From NCBI GenBank assembly GCA_017469845.1, contig JAFUFP010000033.1, positions 1 through 64,000 on the forward strand: a stretch of DNA of 64,000 nt, given 5' to 3'. The notes beneath the pieces are model-generated. The model worked only from the letters and a program-made list of their open reading frames with translations, was not told the origin of the DNA and made no database searches. The translations under genes and the position numbers were made by a program. This stretch comes from Bacteroidales bacterium (lineage in GTDB: Bacteria > Bacteroidota > Bacteroidia > Bacteroidales > UBA932). Below are positions 58,944-64,000 of this stretch, one piece after another; position 1 is the stretch's first letter, and the number at the start of each line of letters is the position of its first letter.

Positions 58944-60008
58944 ATGGCTACCGACAGAATGTACGAAGCGGCCTTCCGCTTCAGGGAAATGGAACTATGG
59001 GAATCGCTCAACGATTCCGACCTTTTCGCCGTAACACTCACCGACGGAAGGATAGGCTACTGCTGCGTCATGGGAAACGGAGGTGAGCATTACGCGATGG
59101 TGATTTACACCGGAGACAAGGGTTGGCAGACATACTGCCGGGCGATTGACTCCAGCACAGGTACGTCCATGATAGAGATGCAGCTCTTCGCATGTTCCAT
59201 AGACCAGACGAGTTGCGACTTCGAAAGCGCCGACTTCATCACTCCCCAAGCGAAGAACGAGGCCAGGGAATACGCCAAAAGAACGGGGACCGTCATACGC
59301 AGGAAAAAAGGATATCCTGAATTCATACGCATAAAACCGGGACACGCCCCATGGAAGATCACCGGGAAAGAAGATGAGGAGGCCATTTATGAAGCTCTTC
59401 TCGGAGGTCTTGAAGTGGGTCGTGTCCTTCAAGAGGGAGGAGTCGAAGAACTGCTCAAAAGGGGGTTCCTCTCCTTCAGGGACTACCCCATCCCGGGGAG
59501 GAGGAAGAAGATTCCTCTGCTGAAGCGTGACGGGGAGAAATTCCATTGGTCAAAGACCACCCTCCCGCCTTACGACCCGGGCAGGGATCCCGCTCCGACC
59601 CTCTTCAACAATCCTTCACTGACCACCCTTCTTCTGAGCATGAAGGGAGAGGGCGTTTTCCAGTGCAGATTCACCTACGCTCCGGCTGAAGTCCAGACCG
59701 ACAAGGACAAGGTGCCGATCGTTCCCGGATGGATATTCACCCTTGACGAGAACGACTGGAACATAATCCCGACCGTTCCCGAGCCCGCCATGGCGGAAGA
59801 CCTTGCCAAACTGCCCGAGAGCCTTGGTGACACGTTCGCCGCCATGAACCGCAAGCCTTCGGTCATAAAGGTATGCGATCCCACGACCGAAGCCCTTCTG
59901 GAGGACTTCTGCGGAAAAACGGGCATCACGCTGCAGAGGGTGAAAGCGCTGCCGCAGGTGGACGGCGCTTTCGACAGCATCTGCCAGATGATGAGACGGG
60001 GCTACTGA
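58944..60008 (+). CDS. Uncharacterised protein, DUF7309/DUF6930-like
   Basis: 354 residues from the ATG at 58944; the frame is open upstream, but that stretch is the terminator of the previous gene. No signal peptide or membrane segment. The N-terminal part ('WESLNDSDLFAVTLTDGRIG' followed by 'YCCVMGNGGEHYAMVIYTG') resembles a domain I associate with DUF7309, and the C-terminal third ('PKSVIKVCDPTTEALLEDFC'-like segment near 315) with DUF6930; these names are from memory. Function unknown. It converges on the hybrid sensor gene with only 3 bases between the two stop codons and no visible terminator. Confidence 0.65.
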   Translation: MATDRMYEAAFRFREMELWESLNDSDLFAVTLTDGRIGYCCVMGNGGEHYAMVIYTGDKGWQTYCRAIDSSTGTSMIEMQLFACSIDQTSCDFESADFITPQAKNEAREYAKRTGTVIRRKKGYPEFIRIKPGHAPWKITGKEDEEAIYEALLGGLEVGRVLQEGGVEELLKRGFLSFRDYPIPGRRKKIPLLKRDGEKFHWSKTTLPPYDPGRDPAPTLFNNPSLTTLLLSMKGEGVFQCRFTYAPAEVQTDKDKVPIVPGWIFTLDENDWNIIPTVPEPAMAEDLAKLPESLGDTFAAMNRKPSVIKVCDPTTEALLEDFCGKTGITLQRVKALPQVDGAFDSICQMMRRGY

Positions 60009-60011
60009 TCC

Positions 60012-63000
60012 CTATACCGAACTCGGAGGGACACCGAATTTGTTCTTGAACGCGCGGGAGAATCCCGTCAGGGTAGCGAACCCGACTTTGTAGGCCACTT
60101 CACTCACATTGAGGGAGTGGTCTTTCAGCATCTCCATGGCCCGGCTGAGGCGATAGTTCGACAGGAACTCCTGGGGAGACTGACCGATGAGGGCCTTGAG
60201 CTTCGTGAAGAGGGTCGTGCGGCTGACGCCGAGTTCCATGGAAATCGTCGTGACGTTGAAGTCCTCCTCGTCAAGGTGACGGTCGACAAGTTCGTACACC
60301 TTCTTGAGGAAATCCCTGTCGTAAGGGCTGAGGCCGTCATTCTCCTCCTGAGGGACTTCCACGCTTTCGGAGAGCAGTCTCTGCATTCTCCGGCGGTTCT
60401 GGAGGATATTCTTGACGATAGTGCGGAGGTACTGGGAATCGAACGGCTTGCTCAGGTACGCGTCGGCCCCGAGGGTGAGTCCGTGAAGCTGGTTCTCCAT
60501 ATCGGCTTTCGCCGTAAGGAGGATTATCGGGATATGGCAGAAATCAGGATCGTTCTTCACTTCCTTGCAAAGGGTGTAACCGTCCTTGTAAGGCATCATC
60601 ACGTCGCTCACGATGAGGTCCGGAGCATGCATCCTTATGAACTTCCACGCCTCCTCTCCGTCGGAAGCCGTTGTCACCCGGTAATTGTCCTCAAGAAGGG
60701 ACTTTATGTATTCCCTCATGTCGGAATTGTCCTCCACCACAAGCACATTCACCCCTTCGATACGGACTTCGTCCTCAGCACCCGTCTGAACGGCCGAACT
60801 CTGGTCGGACTCGACCTCCCAGACCGTATCCGCATCCCCGCCGTAAGCTTCCTTTCCTCCGGGGAAGACGAAGGTGAATACCGAGCCCATGGGGGAATTC
60901 GACCTCACGGAAAGGTCTCCCTTATGGAGAAGCGCCAACTGCCTGGCGTAGCTCAGGCCCACACCGAAGCCGGACGGGAGTTCCCCTCCCACTTTCTCAC
61001 CTACCCTTTCGAAGCGGTCGAAAATCTTGTCCATCTTCTCCTTGGAGATGCCTATTCCCGTATCCGCCACCGAAATGGTGACCTTTCCCTCGGAGTCCTT
61101 GGACGCCGAAATGGCGACTTCACCGTACTCCGGAGTGTACTTGACCGCATTGCTCAGAAGGTTGAAAACTATCCTCTCGACCTTTTCGCTGTCGCAGTAT
61201 GCGGTGAGATTGTCCTGGATATCCGTTTTCACATGCAGGTTCTTCTGGTTGAACATGTATCCGAAGTTGCCCATCATCGATGTGAGAAGGGACCCAAGGT
61301 CCGATTCCATAATTGAAAGGTTGTCCCCGATCGCCCTCGTCCTGTTGAAATGCAGCAGCTGGTCCGTCAGCCGCGCCATCCTGTCGGCGTTCTTCTTTAT
61401 GATTCCTACGAGGCGGCTCTCCTTCTCGCCGATATTCTCGCTTCTCGCCAGATCCTGGACAGGACCGTAGATGAGCGCCAGGGGGGTTCGGAACTCATGC
61501 GAAACGTTCGTGAAGAAGTTGAGTCTCTCCTGGCTTATCTGCTCGGTGAGGAGTTTCTCCCCCTCGATGACGGAAAGCTTCTCCTTGTTTATCTTCTGGA
61601 GAGTGAAATGCCTGACAAGAAGGAAAATCAGAAGACCGGCCAGAAGGGAATACACCACCATGGCGAAAGGGGAACCCCACCACGGGTAAGCTATCCTGAA
61701 GGGAAGGGAGACAAGGGATTCGCTCCACTGTCCGGAAGGTTGCCTCACCTGCACCTCGAAACGGTACTTGCCGCTGGGGATCGTGGAATAGCTAGCCCTG
61801 TAGTATGAATTGGAAGACGTCCAGTCACTGTCATATCCTACGAGACGGTAACGGAAACGGGGCTTGTACTCCGGGTCGAAATTCAGGCACGAGAAGAAGA
61901 ACGACACCTGACGCTGGTCATGTTTCAGGGTCGGATTCCCCGTAAGGTCGAATCCTCCCGTCCCGTTCACCTGCACGTCGTCGACGGTGAGGGAAACCGT
62001 TTCTTCGGTCGCCTTCTCCTTGGGAGAGAGCTTCACGAAACCGGATGTTGTTCCGAGGAACAGGTCATCCCCCAGCATATGGGCGCTGTTCGTGTTGAGT
62101 CCCGCCACCAGATTCCAGAACTGCTTCTGATATTCTATCGCCATGGTCGACGGGTCTATCCGCACCACATCGTTCCTTGAAGCGACGTAAATGCGGCCGG
62201 AAGAATCCCCGACTACGGACGTGACGAGATTGCTGGAAAGTCCGCTCCGCATGTCGAGGCGTCGGGTCGATCCGTCGGAAGGGTCGAATCTCACCACTCC
62301 GTCGGCCCTGGTACCTATCCACAGGATGCCTTTTTCATCTTCGTATATGGCCGAAGGGCTCACGTCTTCATTGAAAATCATCCGGAGGTCCTCCCCGTCG
62401 TACATCCATACGGAATTGTCCGAGAGGAAATACACCTTTCCGGACCGCTGCTGTGTGGAGAACCAGAAGTCCGGGAAACGGTCCACCTCTACCGTGGAAG
62501 AGCTTCCGTCTCCGTGGATCTGGAGGATGTATCCTGGCTGTAGGAGGCAGATGGTGCCCTCATGGTTTGACCATATGCACTCGGTCGGTTCCACTTTCCA
62601 TTCTCCCGTCAAGCGCATCACATTCCCGTCGTAGCGGCCGTAATGCCTCAGGGTCTTATACCCGGCAAGGACCCAGTGTCCCCTTGTGAGAGTATCCATT
62701 TGGGAAATGGAGAACTGCACATCCGGGCCTGTCGCTTCGGCTTGGACAGGAGTGATCTCGCCTTTTTCCGAATCGTACCAGTAAAAGGCCTTGTTCGTGA
62801 GCACCCTCATGCCGAGATGTTCACTATCTTCAACCGGGAAGAACATATTGAGGCCCTCCGAAGGATAACGCGTCGGTATGGGGATGAACTTCAGTCCGGA
62901 GTTCAGACTCACTTCCTCCAGGGGACCGGAATCTTTGCTCAGAAGAAGACATTTTTCCTTGACTACGACGGAGACGGAATTCACTCCGTCGAGTCTCTCG

Positions 63001-63845
63001 TCGGTATTCGCCCTTTCAAGCGTTCCGGCGTAACCGTCCATCGTCCATATTCCATCAGAACGGACCCCTATGAATATCCTGCCGGAACTCCGCTCCCTTT
63101 CGATGAAAAGCACCGGACTTTCCGCAACGGCGGCGAGATTCTCCGGAACGGGGATCTTCTCACCCGAAGTCGTGTAACGCCTCAAACCCGCATCGGTACA
63201 AAGGTAGATGGTCCCGTCACTGGATTCGTAGTAGTCGTGAAGCGTCGTTCCCACAGTCGGGATCGTACCCACCTGTGTGAAATTCCGGTCCAGTATCTTG
63301 ATGTAACCCTGTATCGGGAAATTTATCCAGACGGTTTTGTCCTTGTTGAGGTATGTGTGGCAATACTGGATCATGTCATCCTGATATGCCGTGGATGTCC
63401 GTCCGGTTTTCTTGTCGACAAGCGATATCCTGCCCCAATGCGAAACGAGTATCCTTTCATCGTCATAGTCCGCCACTCCGGAAAGACGTCCCGTCAGATA
63501 CTGGACGGTGGAAGAAACCGTTCCGTTTTCTATGCATTCGAGACCTGAAATGCTGCCCACCCAGACTTTCCCGTCCGCGCAAGGGAGGATATACGAAACC
63601 GCGTCATTGCGGAGTCCCCCGTCCATGGACTCGGTCCACTGGATGTAGGAGGTTCCGTCATAACGGTTGAGTCCCTTGTTCGTCCCTATCCAGACGTACC
63701 CTTGGGAATCTTCGGCCATGCACATGACATTGTTGCTCGAAAGGCTGTTCTGGGAGACGAGTCTTCCTCCGGTCCCCTGTGCGGAAACGGGGCTGGACAG
63801 TAGTGCTGCTGAAAAAAGTGCGAGTAGAGCTGTTTTTGGGGACAT
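60012..63845 (-). CDS. Hybrid two-component system sensor/regulator (HTCS)
   Basis: 1277 residues. Signal peptide, then a periplasmic sensor made of two-component propeller repeats ('GYVWIGTNKGLNRYDG', 'GILWIGTRADGVVRFD', 'GRIYVASRNDVVRID'), a Y_Y_Y domain ('FRYRLVGYDSDWTSSNSYYR'), one membrane helix near 730, a HisKA domain with 'NVSHEFRTPLALIYGPV', an HATPase domain ('NLLSNAVKYTPEYGEV', 'GIGISKEKMDKIFDRFERVG'), a receiver ('LIVSDVMMPYKDGYTL') and a C-terminal AraC-type helix-turn-helix ('EFLSNYRLSRAMEMLKDHSL', 'KVGFATLTGFSRAFKNKFGV'). In Bacteroidota such proteins sense oligosaccharides and switch on adjacent polysaccharide-use loci. No SusC/SusD or glycoside hydrolase is in the window; targets, if adjacent, lie beyond 64 kb. 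Confidence 0.95.
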   Translation of the reverse strand: MSPKTALLALFSAALLSSPVSAQGTGGRLVSQNSLSSNNVMCMAEDSQGYVWIGTNKGLNRYDGTSYIQWTESMDGGLRNDAVSYILPCADGKVWVGSISGLECIENGTVSSTVQYLTGRLSGVADYDDERILVSHWGRISLVDKKTGRTSTAYQDDMIQYCHTYLNKDKTVWINFPIQGYIKILDRNFTQVGTIPTVGTTLHDYYESSDGTIYLCTDAGLRRYTTSGEKIPVPENLAAVAESPVLFIERERSSGRIFIGVRSDGIWTMDGYAGTLERANTDERLDGVNSVSVVVKEKCLLLSKDSGPLEEVSLNSGLKFIPIPTRYPSEGLNMFFPVEDSEHLGMRVLTNKAFYWYDSEKGEITPVQAEATGPDVQFSISQMDTLTRGHWVLAGYKTLRHYGRYDGNVMRLTGEWKVEPTECIWSNHEGTICLLQPGYILQIHGDGSSSTVEVDRFPDFWFSTQQRSGKVYFLSDNSVWMYDGEDLRMIFNEDVSPSAIYEDEKGILWIGTRADGVVRFDPSDGSTRRLDMRSGLSSNLVTSVVGDSSGRIYVASRNDVVRIDPSTMAIEYQKQFWNLVAGLNTNSAHMLGDDLFLGTTSGFVKLSPKEKATEETVSLTVDDVQVNGTGGFDLTGNPTLKHDQRQVSFFFSCLNFDPEYKPRFRYRLVGYDSDWTSSNSYYRASYSTIPSGKYRFEVQVRQPSGQWSESLVSLPFRIAYPWWGSPFAMVVYSLLAGLLIFLLVRHFTLQKINKEKLSVIEGEKLLTEQISQERLNFFTNVSHEFRTPLALIYGPVQDLARSENIGEKESRLVGIIKKNADRMARLTDQLLHFNRTRAIGDNLSIMESDLGSLLTSMMGNFGYMFNQKNLHVKTDIQDNLTAYCDSEKVERIVFNLLSNAVKYTPEYGEVAISASKDSEGKVTISVADTGIGISKEKMDKIFDRFERVGEKVGGELPSGFGVGLSYARQLALLHKGDLSVRSNSPMGSVFTFVFPGGKEAYGGDADTVWEVESDQSSAVQTGAEDEVRIEGVNVLVVEDNSDMREYIKSLLEDNYRVTTASDGEEAWKFIRMHAPDLIVSDVMMPYKDGYTLCKEVKNDPDFCHIPIILLTAKADMENQLHGLTLGADAYLSKPFDSQYLRTIVKNILQNRRRMQRLLSESVEVPQEENDGLSPYDRDFLKKVYELVDRHLDEEDFNVTTISMELGVSRTTLFTKLKALIGQSPQEFLSNYRLSRAMEMLKDHSLNVSEVAYKVGFATLTGFSRAFKNKFGVPPSSV

Positions 63846-63872
63846 ATGGCGTCAAAAAGGTTGTTCAACAGT

Positions 63873-63880
63873 CAAATATA
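63873..63880 (-). promoter_or_regulatory. -7 promoter box of the HTCS gene
   Basis: CAAATATA on the plus strand reads TATATTTG on the minus strand, a perfect -7 element 28 bases before the start codon. No clear -33 partner is seen. The rest of 63,881-64,000 shows no gene. Confidence 0.5.
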
Positions 63881-64000
63881 GCCCCTTTTTAACATTTTGC
63901 ATAGCGTTCCGACGATTTGGAACAGCGATTTAACAACATGCATAACATCTCTTCTCCCGCGCGTAGAGCGTCGGATAAAAGCATCGTAGCTTTGCATCCG

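Noticed and set aside
60012..63845. Start of a polysaccharide utilisation locus inside the window
   Set aside because: The hybrid sensor is typical of such loci, but no SusC, SusD or glycoside hydrolase gene is next to it on the side that can be seen.

Overview
The window is chromosomal DNA of a Bacteroidota member, most likely an uncultured gut-type Bacteroidales. The signs are fimbrillin-like and BspA-like surface lipoproteins, a hybrid two-component system, LytTR signalling, promoters of the TTG-N19/20-TAnnTTTG type, very few recognisable Shine-Dalgarno sites and a moderately high GC content. Family and genus cannot be fixed from the sequence. No rRNA, tRNA, CRISPR array or complete insertion sequence was seen.

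Layout. 0.1-6.1 kb (minus): surface lipoproteins (a fimbrillin/leucine-rich-repeat hybrid, a second fimbrillin-like protein preceded by an overlooked 38-residue peptide, and a seven-module protein with an NPD-repeat linker). 6.4-14.0 kb (plus): two large secreted proteins, the second with six tandem 196-residue repeats and a one-base frameshift. 14.1-17.3 kb (minus): four small genes including a NrtR-like regulator and a membrane TIR protein. 17.5-25.5 kb: CreD, a scrapyard of transposase and MNT/HEPN relics, an acyltransferase, an ECF-type sigma factor, a WYL regulator and a secreted beta-propeller.

25.7-50.9 kb (plus) is the centrepiece: 19 tightly packed co-directional genes, nearly all with gaps under 35 bases or overlaps. 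They begin with a LytS/LytTR two-component system, then a 2[4Fe-4S] protein, an HpnH-like radical SAM enzyme, a DUF116-polyprenyl synthase fusion, a small alpha/alpha-barrel protein and a class II (DxDD) squalene-hopene-cyclase-like enzyme. A redox section follows: PQQ-like propellers, a Tat-type NHL protein, a NapG-like Tat ferredoxin, a NapH-like membrane ferredoxin, a NuoE-NuoF fusion and a NuoG-N-like protein. The run closes with a YbbAP-like exporter, a glycosyltransferase and a last propeller. The simplest reading is synthesis, redox modification, glycosylation and export of a cyclic terpenoid lipid coupled to an electron relay from NADH across the inner membrane. The gene families are visible in the sequence; the combined function is inference, and I do not know a described system with this composition.

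51.0-54.0 kb: a small arsenic-type operon (an arsenate-reductase-like protein that is a lipoprotein, ArsR, aquaporin with a frameshift, CobW-like GTPase). 54.0-55.7 kb (minus): hipBA. 56.0-60.0 kb: an M16 protease and an uncharacterised protein. 60.0-63.8 kb (minus): a hybrid two-component sensor/regulator whose targets probably lie beyond the window.
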